Below are positions 34,488-45,753 of a stretch of DNA of 59,555 nucleotides, piece after piece. The notes beneath the pieces were generated by a model. That model was given only the letters and a program-made list of their open reading frames with translations, had not been told where the DNA came from and did no database searches. Origin of the DNA: Chara braunii (taxonomy: Eukaryota > Streptophyta > Charophyceae > Charales > Characeae); contig BFEA01000012.1 of NCBI GenBank assembly GCA_003427395.1, forward strand, positions 2,268,776 to 2,328,330. The letters are read 5' to 3'. The first letter of the stretch is position 1, and each line of letters opens with the position of its first letter. Position numbers and translations under genes: made by a program.

Positions 34488-36127
34488 GTTTTCCTCTCTC
34501 TGTGAAGGGGAGATTTCATGTTGCCCCTTGCCCCTAATGGTTAGGGTATAGGGTTGGGGCCGCCAGTGGGGGTCTGGCTAACACAAAGACCGAGACCTGC
34601 CAGTAGCTGTGCCTCCCTTTCTCATCGTCCCCCACGCTTCATCGAGTAGCAGCAGAGGCTATGGCCAACAGTCTCCCACATCCCTCCTAAATTCAAAAGC
34701 CACGCAAGCTCCGTCCTACTCTACCGTGCGTGCTATATTTAGGAGCAATGATGCCTGTGCGAGCCAACGGACTTTTTTATTTTTTTATTATTATATAATC
34801 GTTACTACCTCTAGACTAGTATACAGCCGCCAGTTCCCCCCCCCCCCAACAAAAAAAAAGTACAGCCACCAGAGGCGGATCCTACCTGGTAATTTCCCCC
34901 CAAGTAACTACGGTACAGCACGGTCCCCTGTGTGGTTGCTACTAATTCTCTTGCTCTTCTTCCTCTTTTACATTCATGAACTCCTCACCCTGCTCCGTTG
35001 TGCCTTTTCGTCTTCTCCTTTTTTTTTGTCCTCCGTTTCTCTTTTCTGTCTCCTCTTTTTTGTTTTTATTGCCGCCTTTGTCTTATCAACTCCTTTCCTT
35101 CTTCTTTTTGCCTATTTTGTCTTTTATGTGATTGATATGATTTGATTGACGGATTGATTGATCTGATTGATTGGATTGATTGGATGGATTGATTGATTGA
35201 TCGACTGATTCATTCATTCATTCATGGGATTGATAGACTCGTGGGATTGATAGACTGATGGATTGATTGATGGATTGATTGATGATGGATTGATTGATGG
35301 TGACGATGTCATGAAGATGACATCTTCGGTGTTATTGTTGGTGATGATGTCATGAAGATGACATCGTCTTTGGCGATGTTGTTCGCGGCACTGTGAGCTT
35401 TTTTGTTTTTTGCCATTGTTGTCGATGTCATTGTGGTCCTTGCGCTGTCTGTGAAGAGGGGAGAAGGACGGCAGTGGTGAGGGGAGGGGAGGATGAGGAG
35501 GGTAGCGGCAGCGACAATTACACCAGGGATGACTATGAAAGTAGGAAGGTATACCCACGACGATTGTGAAAATAAGAAGGAAAAAGAAGATGATGCTGCA
35601 AACGAGAAGAAAAGGAAAGATGATGATGAGGGAGAAGCGGTTTTTCATTACTTGCTTTTGCTTTTTTCTTCTTCCCCTCGTTTGTCCTCTTCCCATCCGT
35701 CGTTGTCATTTATGGTTGTCGTCACGGTTGTTGTCCTTGTCGAGGGGAGGAGACATCACTTCTCTCTCTTGGTGTCTGTGCCTGATGCGTGGTGTTGATT
35801 ACTGCTGCCGCTGCATTGATGACCTGTGTCCTCCCTCCCCGCCTACGATCTTCGCCCAATTAAACGTATTTGAATTTGTTTTTTGCCCAGTCGGGGCTGT
35901 TCGTCTGCAAAGATTGATGGCCTAGATTGGGCCTTTTCTTGGTGGATTTATGACCATCCCACAAGGCCAATCTTGTTCTCTTTTCCCGAATTTGAATGTT
36001 CTCACCATCTCACAATGCTTCTTGAAACATCGCAAGTTCACACTTCATCTCTCTCTCTCTCTCCCCCTCGCTCTCTGCTCAGGATTGCCTTCTTCTCTCC
36101 CTCTCTCTTTAGTCCTTAAGCTATGGG
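34488..36127. other. low-complexity interval, no gene recognised
   Basis: T-rich and CT-rich tracts (34980-35110), a C run near 34838, a TTGATTGGA array at about 35140-35300, and a short duplication ATGTCATGAAGATGACATC near 35307 and 35348. Nothing supports a gene. Confidence 0.5.
35140..35300. repeat. degenerate GATTGATTGGAT array
   Basis: Short-period array of GATTGATTG and CATTCATT units. Confidence 0.9.
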
Positions 36128-36480
36128 CGATGGGCGCAGTGGAGTACCCTAGTAGACTCCTACCCTACTTGACTCCTTCTCAGCCTCACTCGACGTTGGG
36201 CGCTGTGGACTAACCTTGACTCCTACCTTAGTTGAGTCCTACCCTACTCGACTCCCTCTCAGCCTCACTCGGTGTTGGGCGTTGTTGACGACCCTACTCG
36301 ACTCCATCCCTACGCGAGTCCTGCCCTACTCTACTCCCTCTCAGCCTTACTTGGCGTTGGGTGCTGTGGACTACCCTACTCGACTCCTACCCTACTCGAG
36401 TCTCTACTCCATCTCAGCCTCACTCGCCGTTGGGCGCTGTCGACTACCCTACTCAACTCGCGCTCAGCCTCAGTCGACGC
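36128..36480. repeat. five-copy minisatellite of about 70-80 bp
   Basis: Units contain GTTGGGCGCTGTGGACTACC, CCTACTCGACTCC and CTCTCAGCCTCACTCG. Each unit has internal CTACTCGACTC sub-repeats. Length differences between units make all three frames open in parts, so frames here are artefacts. Confidence 0.9.
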
Positions 36481-36782
36481 TTGAATGCAAAAGGCGACAG
36501 CAGTGCTGCTGTGATGTGCTTGAATGGAAACTGTGTTGTGTTCTGGCTGCTGCTGGACTTTGATATTTGATGTAGTGTAGTTCCCAGTCTGACCTGACTG
36601 TCGCGTGGACTCACAGAATCCTGAAGACCTATAGAGCTGACTGTACAGGCTGATCTACCAGACCCAGGGATGCTACCGTATTACTAGGCCTACTGGTTTG
36701 GCTTTAAACCTCCGGTGTACCCAAAGCTAAAAGTGCAGGCCTAAAATTGAGGGTGGTGCCGTGTGGGGAACCAAAAGAAACA

Positions 36783-38030
36783 CAGACGATACCATGCGAA
36801 GTTTGTGGGTTGTATGTAGAGAAGAAAGAATGCAAGCGCCTTCATAGACCCCGTAACGACTGACTCGAAAGAGGAGAGCATGATTGATTTTACGCTAATA
36901 CGGCAGTACTCAGCGAATTTCATTTCAATGGAGGATCTAGTTAGTTCCTGAGGCGAGCGGCTCGACTGACTCCTAGTCGTATTGGATCTAGCATATGGAG
37001 ATGGAAAGCGTAGACGTATGACGCCGCCTTTGGTCTACGGGGTGAGATACACACCCAACTCACAAAAATTGGTGACTACACATTCCACGTTATCCTCTTC
37101 CACCATACCTTAGCAGCCCACAGGGTGTGATCCTCCCCTACGCACTCTGCGCTTTGCTGGCAATCCTGCAGACTCGCCTCTGCGGTAGCCTATGCAGTGG
37201 TCCCACCGGCCGGCTCAGCGGTCCCTTGTGGTCGGCGGATTGCAACAACCGCCACAGGTGGAAGGGGGGTCATCCCACTGCTGCGAGCGGGCTTTGCAGT
37301 TGTAAAGGGGATGTGGAGTCCTTGAGGAAGAGAGGAAGAGGGAGGTAGGGAGGGAGGGAGGGAGGGAGGGAGGGAAGGAGGGAAGGAGGGAGGGATGGGG
37401 CGAGGTGGTGACGGAGGGGAGGGAGGGAGTTCTTGCCAATTCATTGGAAGTTGGCATCCAGAGGTTGCCAATATATCAATAATAACTGAATATAGTTTCT
37501 GTCTAATACTTTCTAAATGTATTGTACTACATATACGTCCAGGTCCAGGTGAAGCTGATGGCAATCACATCCAGAGAACACAAAAAGGGAGTTCTAGTGA
37601 CCTAGTGCGAGTATGCCCTCAAAAATGCCAGTTCCCGGCTCTTTGCCGTGAGAGGCAAGCACTGAAACAAGCAGAATCTTCTCAGCGAAACGACCGGAAT
37701 CTGAGTCCACAATCCATACTCGAGCAACAGTCTTGTGAACATATCCGACTGCAATTATGGCCAGGAGTGGATGAATCCTATAGCGAACGCATGTTCACAC
37801 TGGGACTTTTTTGAAGGCGGCGTCATACGTCTATGTTTTCCATCTTCATTTGCTAGATCCAATACGACTAGGATTCAGTCGAGCCTCCTCTCACTGTAGG
37901 AACTAACTAGATCCTCAATTGAAATGAAATTGGGTGAGTACTGGCGTATTAGCATGAAATCAATCATGCTCTCCTCTTTCGAGTCAGTCTCTACGGGGTC
38001 TCTATGAAATTGCTTTCCTTTCTACTACAA
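36783..38030. mobile_element. 1.2-kb element with about 200-bp imperfect inverted arms
   Basis: Left arm about 36815-37035 and right arm about 37810-38025 are inverted copies at roughly 80-85 percent. Matching landmarks: GAAAGAGGAGAGCATGATTG on the left against CAATCATGCTCTCCTCTTTC on the right; TAGTCGTATTGGATCTAG against CTAGATCCAATACGACTA; and GACGTATGACGCCGCC against GGCGGCGTCATACGTC. The interior of about 780 bp holds a GGGA microsatellite (37345-37395) and no transposase frame that I recognise. Interior phrases such as TTTCTAAATGTA, ATCCAGAG and TGCGAGTATGC recur in direct order after the right arm (38130-38220), so more than one insertion is involved. Confidence 0.7.
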
Positions 38031-39664
38031 AGTGCTGGATGTGATTGCCATCTGATTCATCCTGGCCTCGGCATAATTGTGGTGGGATGCATTCAGGAAA
38101 CTGTGGCATGAGTGAGTGCCAGCAGTTTCCTAAATGTACCCAACAATTTTAGCCGCTCCTGGATCAATCCGACTCTATCACGTCCAGAGCTTAGTACAAA
38201 AAGTCCTGTGCGAGTATGCAAGCACTTCGCCCTCTCTTGCTGGCAGGGAAGAACAAAAAAGAAGGAAGAAAAAAAAAACACTATCTTTGCATGTGAGAGC
38301 AGCGGCCTGTATCTGGCCATAGAAGGCCAGATAGGTGAGATGGCGTGCCGTAGAGTTTGCCTTGGGTGGTGGATGAGTGAAAACAGCTGCCTCTTCGTTC
38401 CATCTTCTCTCAGTATATGGCCAGCCATCAATCCGAGAGAGGCCCGTATTGGTAGCACCCTCGATTTTCTGAGGGGTGTTGCTGGTTGCTTCTGCAGGGT
38501 CGTACCAAATGGAAAAATTTGGCTTCCACAGGGTACGACCATCCGTTTTCCAAGGGCCGTGCATGTGTTTCCACACGAGCGGACACTCTCGTGGAAAACG
38601 TATGAGCCCGTTCGCCCTTCTCCATTGGGCCCACCAGATTCCTCCCCCATTGCACTACTGGGCCTTCCGCGAGCCCCAAAATTGTTGGAGTAGGGAATGA
38701 AACATTTTCCACGAGTCTGGGGCCGTGAACTGGTGGTTTGATAAATGGGACTTGGGCGTTTGGAAATTCTGTGAGTGGGACTGGGACTTGGCATAGAAAT
38801 GTGTGAAATCCTGTCAGAATACTTATTGTGAGGGGTGTGGCCCAGCCCCCTACGCTCCTGAGGGGTGTGAAAAACCGGGAACCTGTGCCTATTTTGTTCA
38901 GGGCCCAGATATCCAATGTACGGAACCATCTGGCTGGAGGCATCCTGCCGGATGATCAGGATGACATGGGCACCCAGATATCCGGGTGGGCTATAGGCTT
39001 TGTAGTGGCTGCATGACTACTTTCAATTTTCTTGACCCCTCTTGGACGATTGAAGCCAATCTGATCATTATTAGACCATAATCACCCCAAGATTCCTTTT
39101 GGCCGAGCTTGCGATCAAATACATCCTTGAAAGTATTTCCGTGAGTATGCCGTCAGTCAGGAGGGGGGAAACCCAGAGGAGCAGTGGACGACGCATAGAT
39201 GCATTTGTCAATTATTCCATGGCCTTGTGACGACCCTCTGCATCACATCTTATTTCTTGTGTGTTCTAGCCTGGTTCTCATGTTCCCGTACTCCATATGT
39301 AAAGGCCAGTGAATTCGTCGCTGGCCACTGGTCCAGAATATGAAATGCACGTGTTACTGCGAGAAGGATGCGTGAACTCCCGCATGAGCTTTAGGCCTTT
39401 CAGTAGGTAATCGCATGGCGGGCGATCAACTCGCGGCGGACAGGATGAGTTAGAAGCTTTATGACGCTTAAGTAAGAGGAAGACATTTTATACTCGGTTT
39501 GCCGTTGGGTGCAGTCTGAGAAAACACCGAAAAAAGTTCGATTTAGTATTCTCAAATTCCCAGAGTGTACAGTTAAACATAGAGCCTGCTCAGCCGTTTA
39601 GTATCGAAAAAAAAAATACGCCTTGTTACGTCTTATCCATCATTATACATACCAAGCGACAGTC
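38031..39664. other. interval with unrecognised open frames
   Basis: A - strand frame of 278 codons (38093-38929) and overlapping frames are open, but I recognise no domain. The + strand frame ending at 39016 has a tail (ILPDDQDDMGTQISGWAIGF) that is less compositional and might be an exon. CTGATTCATCCTGGCC near 38052 is an inverted match of sequence near 37765. Confidence 0.3.
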
Positions 39665-39768
39665 TTCCAAAACAATACAACGTATGGTCATTATAGCTGA
39701 ATTTGGGGTATCTTTCAGTCTAAATACAGCTATAGTGAACATATGTTGTATTGGGGGGGAAATGGTAG
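39665..39768. mobile_element. foldback MITE, copy 2
   Basis: Arms AATACAACGTATGGTCATTA and TATAGCTG against CAGCTATAGTGAACATATGT and TGTATT are imperfect inverted repeats and match the arms of 33571-33687. The loop conserves ATCTTTCAGTCTA. Confidence 0.8.
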
Positions 39769-39884
39769 CTGGTCTCTGGAGGGTCGTCGGATGGGCAGCT
39801 TTCAGTTGATCGGTAGCGTAGCTCTTCGCTTAGTGCACTGGCTGAGTACTTCTACAAGCTCGGCAACAATTGACCGGCGAACCA

Positions 39885-40490
39885 CAATTTGATTGGTTGA
39901 TCTGATTGCATTCTGAACAATTATGTGCTGATTGGTTGATTACTCACAGATCAACCTAGTGTTTGCTAATAGGTTGAGTGCCCACTGATTAGTTAGTAGC
40001 GTTGATTGGTTGGCTGCTTGCTGAGTGGCTGGTTCGTCATTGACCTGCTGGCAGCCGTTGGTTAATTGTCCACTGATCGACAGGCAGTTCACTGATAGAT
40101 TGGCAGCGCACCATTCGAGCTGTTGCCAGCTGATTGGTCAATTACCCTCTGATCAAATGGCCGTTTACTGACAGATTGGCTGCTCACTGATTTGTCGACT
40201 GTCCTTCGAGGAACTAGCCATTGGCCGACCGTCTGATTGCCCACTGTGAGATTCATCGTCTGCTGATCATTCGCTGATCGTTGGACTGTTCACCAAGAGA
40301 TGGATCGTTTGCTAAATTGTTGAACTGTCCACCGATAGACTGCTCGTTTGCTGACGGGCTCATTGTATACCTTGATGTCAGTTGTCTGCTGATTGGCTGA
40401 CTGGCTAGGGGGAGATTGGCAGTCTACTGATTGGCTGACTGGTGACCTGGGATTAGGCTTACACTGATTCATTAGTCGCTTGCCAACTGC
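39885..40490. repeat. degenerate CTGATTGGTTG array (CCAAT-rich)
   Basis: About 600 bases filled with variants of CTGATTGGTTG, CTGATTGGCTG and CACTGATTG at irregular spacing. Read on the - strand this is a cluster of CCAAT boxes. It looks like an old short-period satellite. Confidence 0.75.
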
Positions 40491-41119
40491 TCTGATCTGA
40501 TAACGAAGAGAGCACCTACGAATTTGGAGATCACTCTTTGATAGGCTTGTTTCCAGTTACCCTTAGCTCGATTGGTGGATCATCCTTGCGTAAACAACGC
40601 TATCAATGGTCAACTCTAATGTCACAGGCCCATACCGATGGAGTATATGGTGATTGCTATTCATGATAACGGTAGCGTTCTATCCGCTGGGTAAAGCAAG
40701 TGATTTGGGGGTCGCACCCCAAAGATCAGCCCCAGCCCCAAAGAAGAGTACATGTCTACCCCTACTCTCTCCAGGACATACACCTCCCACCTTGTATAGT
40801 CTTCACAAGATGAGGCTCCCGTCCTCCGGGCAAAGAGACCCGACCCAAACACCTTCCACCTTGTATAGTCTTTGCATGATACAGCTCCCATCCTCGGAGC
40901 AAATAGACACGACTCTGAAGGAGATACTCTCGGGCAATCCGTACACCCAAAAAGCCTCGTCCAAAAGCACACATGAAAACCCCTCGTCAGATTGAACCAG
41001 CATCCCTACGAAAGAAGTGCTCGTGAATATGAAAGTGAGCATTCTAATCAAGAATTTTGATCGATGCGTGACACCCATCAACTCGAGACCATAACAATTA
41101 TAATGTAATCCAACAATAA
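40491..41119. other. interval with a small duplication, no gene recognised
   Basis: CACCTTGTATAGTCTT with flanks recurs near 40788 and 40859 (copies about 71 bp apart, including GGCTCCCGTCCTCCGGGCAAA against AGCTCCCATCCTCGGAGCAAA). No gene seen. Confidence 0.5.
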
Positions 41120-41570
41120 CCTAAAAGAATATAGGAATTGCACATTACAAATTTAGGAATTGGGAAAACAAGAATTTGGATTTGGGGGATTTATAATTTA
41201 GGATAGGCATTAAAGATTTAAACCATCAGTTGCCTTTACCGCTGATGAGAAAAGTGGGAGTATAACTTGTACCACATTCTTCAGGGGACTGGGCCCAGTG
41301 GCAGCCGCAGTTGATAAATTTCATTAGCGCGTGCTGTCGTGTTTCGGCCTCTATGGAACTTGCGGGGACCCTCCCCGAGTTCGATGTATGAGAAGGGTAG
41401 TGGTGGTTTAAGAATTATGAATTAAGAAATTAAGAAGTAAACTGAGCGTAATCGGGAAAAAATTAGGAGTTATAAATTAGGAATTTGGGATAAGAGATTT
41501 ACGATTTAGGAATTTGGAATCTAAGAATTTGAAATGTAAGAAAGTAGGAATTGTTGATTTAGATTTAGGA
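41120..41570. repeat. degenerate AATTTAGGAATTTGGGA array interrupted by a MITE
   Basis: AATTTAGG, GGAATTTGG and AAGAATTTG variants fill 41120-41216 and 41405-41570. The array is split by the insertion at 41216-41411. Confidence 0.75.
41216..41411. mobile_element. TTAA-flanked MITE inserted in an array
   Basis: The left junction is TTTAAACCATCAGTTGCC and the right junction is GGTAGTGGTGGTTTAAG. The element is bounded by TTAA on both sides, and the outer eight bases are near-inverted (ACCATCAG against ACCACCAC). The same AT-rich array flanks both sides, which supports insertion. It belongs to the same end-type as 50754-50962. Confidence 0.65.
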
Positions 41571-42273
41571 AGTGTAAAAGGAAACGAACCAAATCTACAA
41601 AATACGAGAATAGTAGATGGAAAATGTTAGAGTACTCAAGTACAATTTTGAAAATGCATACTTTGGGCAAGGTTTTACAACGGCATAGCAAGCCAGCGCC
41701 ATGATCGTGGATTGATTGTGAAACCATTAGTACCTTTCCCATATATTGGCCGAGGCCGGTCACATTACTGAAACCTGTCAGTTGCATTAATTTAATTAAT
41801 GAAAAACAAAACCACACATATGCCTACAATGAATCAATTAACTCGTCATGTTAGAGAATCAAAACGACGTACGCAACATACTTGAGCTTTAAATCGATGT
41901 CCTCAAAAGCAAGGAGTATGCCTTCGTGTTTATGCAAGAACAACACTGGCGAGTCCCACTCGAATACTTTTTCAACAGACAATACAATTGAACCTTTCCA
42001 TATAGATCGTGACATGACATAATTCTTTTGTTTTCTTACTGTTTTATCCACCATTGGTTGGTTTTCCCCAAGGAGAAATGAACCTTCGGCCTCCTTTTGT
42101 AAGTTCTTCTCCTTCTCCATGAGGATGGTCACAACGGGTCATCTTCCTAACCATTTACTTTGCCTTCTTGTCCTAAAATTATGCTTACCATGATTCTAAT
42201 TTGAAACAATACCAATGGTAGTTTGACATTGAGAAACAAATAAATAGTAGTAAAAAAAAAAGGCTCGAAGAGT
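41571..42273. other. AT-rich interval, nothing recognised
   Basis: A 93-aa - strand frame (41851-42132) is open but not recognised. It is next to the rpl14-like fragment and could be organelle-derived or unrelated. Confidence 0.35.
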
Positions 42274-42396
42274 GTGATTACTGTTGGAACATATTTACAA
42301 GTGGCTGATAATTCAGGTGAAAAAATCGTACAGTGTATCACAGTCTGGCATCCTTTCAAAAAACAAAGAGCTATTATAGATGATATTATAATAATG
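42274..42396 (+). pseudogene. rpl14: 5' fragment of organelle-type ribosomal protein L14
   Basis: The frame starts MITVGTYLQVADNSGEKIVQ, then CITVWHPFKKQRAIIDDIII. It matches the start of uL14, whose hallmarks are the leading hydrophobic strand, VADNSGA, MCI and GDIIK. uL14 sits on the large ribosomal subunit near the interface. The match stops after about 40 residues; the frame then runs into unrelated sequence with a C homopolymer (42459) and a transposon end (42533). A full-length protein would be about 120 residues. The sequence is AT-rich and closer to bacterial and mitochondrial L14 than to the plastid consensus start MIQPQTYLNVADNSG. rpl14 is, as I recall, encoded in charophyte mitochondrial genomes, so I take it as a nuclear insertion of mitochondrial DNA. 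Plastid origin is less likely but possible. Confidence 0.7.
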
Positions 42397-42466
42397 TCGG
42401 GGGAGTATCGGAAACCCGAAACGAAAAATGGGTCGCTAATTCAATTTATCAATGGTCCCCCCCCCC

Positions 42467-42533
42467 CCACTTGGCTTCTGCGTTACGCGACGTGTTTTAA
42501 ATTTCAAGCGGGGAAAGGTATTGGTGGTTTAAG
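42467..42533. mobile_element. truncated end of a TTAA-type MITE
   Basis: AAGGTATTGGTGGTTTAAG at 42515-42533 matches the right ends at 41411 and 50962. No left partner is seen upstream, so only an end remains, joined to the rpl14 fragment. Confidence 0.4.
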
Positions 42534-43402
42534 AAATATCAGATCACGTATTGAATTATAGTCATATCACAAAAACAGAAATATGATTGTACCATCAGAA
42601 CATCATGTCATGTATTGAGTTACAGACGTCGCATAAGAATCGAAATATGATCGTACTCTAAACCATCAGTGCACACAGTTTGTCCTGGGGCAGGCATTGG
42701 ATGATGTAACGGCTTCCCTATTTCTATCTGTATCTGAATTATCACCCCACTCGTCTCTTTCTGAATTACCACCCCACTTGTCTCTTTAGTTCGATTTAGT
42801 TTCGTAGGGACGAACGTCATCGAATTTAAGAGACTATCGAGGATATTCCACATGCAACCCTGCTTTTCTCTCCTTGCCTCCTTTTTGTTTTGTATGATGC
42901 ATGGTGTGAGTTTATGGTAATGATTGATGTGTTGTTTTTGAGTTTTATTCTTTCGTTCTAGGTAGGATTAACTCAGATTTGTCCATAACGCCTTTCAGCC
43001 CTCGAGCGAAGCAAACAAAATGACATATTAAGTAGGCGAACGGACACTTACGAGCTCAGGCCATGTGGATTGACCACACAAGTCCGACTGGGCACCGACC
43101 TCGCGTACCCCCATAACGACCATTCCCATCTAACGAGGAAAACTCACGTGTACTCTGTGAGTGGGACGGACGAGAAGCCGTCACAAAGATCGAAGGATGT
43201 TATTATTTCCCTCTGGAAACGAGGTATTCTGGGTTCGTGGGTGCTTGATTTGTGATGTCAATACTCATTTTCCGCCCCATTCCTTGTTATGACCCTTCAA
43301 TGAGTGATTGTCATCTTGTGTACGACAGTTGCACACCATCAGCCTAATACTCTGCAACGGTTGCTGCCACATAGAGCATTATTGGAAAAAACAATTCCAC
43401 TA
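42534..43402. other. interval without recognised gene
   Basis: A phrase TCACCCCACTCGTCTCTTTCTG and a variant are duplicated near 42741 and 42768. CTAAACCATCAGTG at 42658 resembles a left end of the TTAA MITE family. No gene seen. Confidence 0.45.
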
Positions 43403-43478
43403 TCGGACATGTGGCGAGGAGAAGTTTAAGGAAAGAGTGATCGGGCACATGGCGAGAACAAGTTTCAGGAAAGAGCGA
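43403..43478. repeat. 38-bp tandem duplication
   Basis: Copies at 43403-43440 and 43441-43478 share TCGG-CA-TGGCGAG, AAGTTT-AGGAAAGAG and a terminal GA. Confidence 0.85.
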
Positions 43479-43577
43479 CCAGACTGCGACATTCCACATG
43501 GGATTCTAAACTCTGTGATAAGCGATGGCGGGATCTAATATGAAACTGTGATCCCACGTGCGTACCCCCGCTTTTCG

Positions 43578-43837
43578 AAAAGCCGACATGTAGCACGGTC
43601 CGCATGGAAGTTCAAATATACTTTATGGATTCGATAAACATTGACAACTTCGCGCATCGACCTTTTTTAAGCGGCGATGGCTATTTCTCACTAAAATTGG
43701 GACCACACCTTGCCTTTTGAAAAACTGTTGTGTAGCTCGCATGGAAGTTTGAAGATACTTTATGGATTAGACAACTGCCTGCGCTCGCTTTTTCTGCGCG
43801 GCGATGGCTATTTCTCGCTAAAATTGGGACCACATGG
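43578..43837. repeat. direct duplication of about 130-140 bp
   Basis: Copies at about 43578-43709 and 43721-43837 share CGCATGGAAGTT, ATACTTTATGGATT, GGCGATGGCTATTTCTC and CTAAAATTGGGACCACA. Confidence 0.85.
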
Positions 43838-44000
43838 GAGATTTTAGTTATGTTTGTTTCTCCACAATCAATTTTCCCAAAATCGTTGGCACACCCCTTT
43901 TTGTTGTTCTTTCAGTTTTTTTTTTTTTTGCAGTTTAGACACTCCAATCGGTAGACAACATAGAGCGTGAGGTTGGTATCGGCGTCGACACGTGTCGGTT

Positions 44001-45147
44001 TTGGAAGTAGCGAGAAGAGCTGTTACCCGAAGCCGATCAGCGGAAGCAAAAGCAGAGGCAGCCATGACCAATGCTAATGTTCTTGCTCCCTAAGTGAGGG
44101 TAAGCATTCCAATCACCTTTCCATTTTATCCTAATCACACCCATCCCGAGGTATGGCTCAAAGCCGTTGAGGCTCAGGGTCATGTTGTGGTTTATCTTCC
44201 GTAGGTGATCATACTGTTTATAAGAAACTCTGCTCATGATTGGTTTAAGCGTCATCAATGGGTAGATTGGGCAACGTTCAAGAGATTCGATGAGATAAGT
44301 GAGGACTCTGTATAGTTTGTATTAAAAAAATGCCCTGAGGAAGAGTTACTTTCATACTTAGTCGATAAATTTCAAACAACTTTGGATAAATCTGGAAGGG
44401 AGAAAAATGCTGCTCCGGACTGGTTCATATATCATCTTCAAAAACCAGCCCGGAAAGCAAAGCTAAAAAAGGAGTTTCCTCCCAAAACGACGCCTTTGAA
44501 AAAGATCATCGTGAAAGCAATCAAATTGGATTCTCAGGATGGATAGACATACATAGACGACATAGTTTACACAATAAAAGATGTAGATGCCAAAATGCGA
44601 TCTTGGCTAAGATTGATTGATCGGTTCAGCCAGCGACGCGATCTTGAAAATCTAGGCGGACCGTCGCAAAATCGTGCACCTCGGATCGGCCCCTCTCTGC
44701 TTCCCCCTCTTCTTCCCCCCCCTTTTTTAAGGTCGCTCATATAACCGCTATCTTGCCTCAATCGTATGTATAAAGTTGCAAACACAAGATTAGATCACCA
44801 ATCTTCATCTGACACAGATGATCCACTCTATCACCTCTCGACAATCAAAGTGAATGAATCACATGATACAGATGCAGACCTCTAAGATGGGTCGCCTGGA
44901 ATAGGTCTTGCGATAACTCATGAGTGTCGACCCGGGAGCGAATCCAACCAGAGCGCCGTGAGCTAATACTTCTTCGCCTTATCCTCTTCTTCGTGCACCT
45001 TCCCTACTTGCACAAGCTACTCCCCATGGCAGGGTAGAATGTTATAATTGCAAGCAGCCCGGACATTCCACCCGGGATTGCCCCCTTCCAAAACGAAACA
45101 AACCACCCCATGTGGCTGCACCTGTAGTTGTTAGCAAGGACGAGTAA
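44001..45147 (+). pseudogene. Ty3/gypsy gag with CCHC zinc knuckle
   Basis: One frame runs from about 44001 to 44546 with internal stops at about 44091, 44211 and 44313. It reads EAKAEAAMTNANVLAP, then SIPITFPFYPNHTHPEVWLK, then NSAHDWFKRHQWVDWATFKR, a typical capsid-like gag layout in which a hydrophobic aromatic block is followed by a W-x-x-F/W segment. The nucleocapsid part is in another frame (45031-45147): ECYNCKQPGHSTRDCPLPKR, a perfect C-x2-C-x4-H-x4-C knuckle for RNA binding. The stretch between (44547-45030) is broken and partly replaced by repeat-like sequence. This gag differs from the gag remnant at 2.1-3.2 kb, so two retroelement lineages are present. Confidence 0.75.
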
Positions 45148-45155
45148 CTACACAG

Positions 45156-45753
45156 TTGGAAGGAATCAGAGACGTGGGACACCGCTCCTCTTCTCCGACC
45201 CTTCTTGTGGCCATGGATAAGACCGCATCAACATCTGGAACTTCTTACGAAGCGATAGACGTTATCAATCTGTCTGAGTACCTTCAGCTGGCTGGCCTGA
45301 TTGGAGTTATCCGACCCGCGAAAGATGAGCTTGAATGGGTAGAGAGCAAATCAGAACCTGATCCCGTCGGCCATCTCTGGACGATCTTTGAAGCCGCAAA
45401 CGACAAGCTCCTGCAACAATGTGAGGAGAACCAGAAAGGGTTTACATATCATCGCCTCTACAAGATGCTTAAGAAGAAGGAAGAAACGACGAAATTGTTG
45501 CCATCTTCTCCTCATCCTCCATATGTTGCTGGTCCTGCGGAAAACTTAGAGGCGGCAGAAGCCACTTGGGTGACAACAATCTGCTACGTAGAAAGAGATC
45601 ATTTAATTCGTGCTAACCTGTGTTGTGGAAAATTCGTGCTAACCTGTGTTGTGGAAAAGTGCAGAGTGTGATTGCGAAGACTGGGGAAAGTCGTTCAAGT
45701 TCAATGCTTTTATTGATACAGGCTCATCCGCTGTTGCGCTTTCACTCGACTGA
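45156..45753 (+). pseudogene. retrotransposon spacer frame and aspartic protease remnant
   Basis: The frame at 45156-45671 (171 codons) is open and encodes an acidic, lysine-rich protein with no known fold; in these elements such sequence links the nucleocapsid to the protease. A different frame at 45682-45753 reads WGKSFKFNAFIDTGSSAVAL, containing the D-T-G-S retropepsin active-site motif. A second protease-like piece follows at about 45789-45890 (ETMNIVLLIENVAIKVG). The protease cuts the gag-pol polyprotein. The frame change between spacer and active site and the stop at 45751 show decay. Confidence 0.65.

Noticed and set aside
38093-38929. 278-codon - strand frame as a gene
   Set aside because: No recognisable domain, overlapping open frames on both strands, and position among nested inverted repeats; kept only as an unassigned interval.
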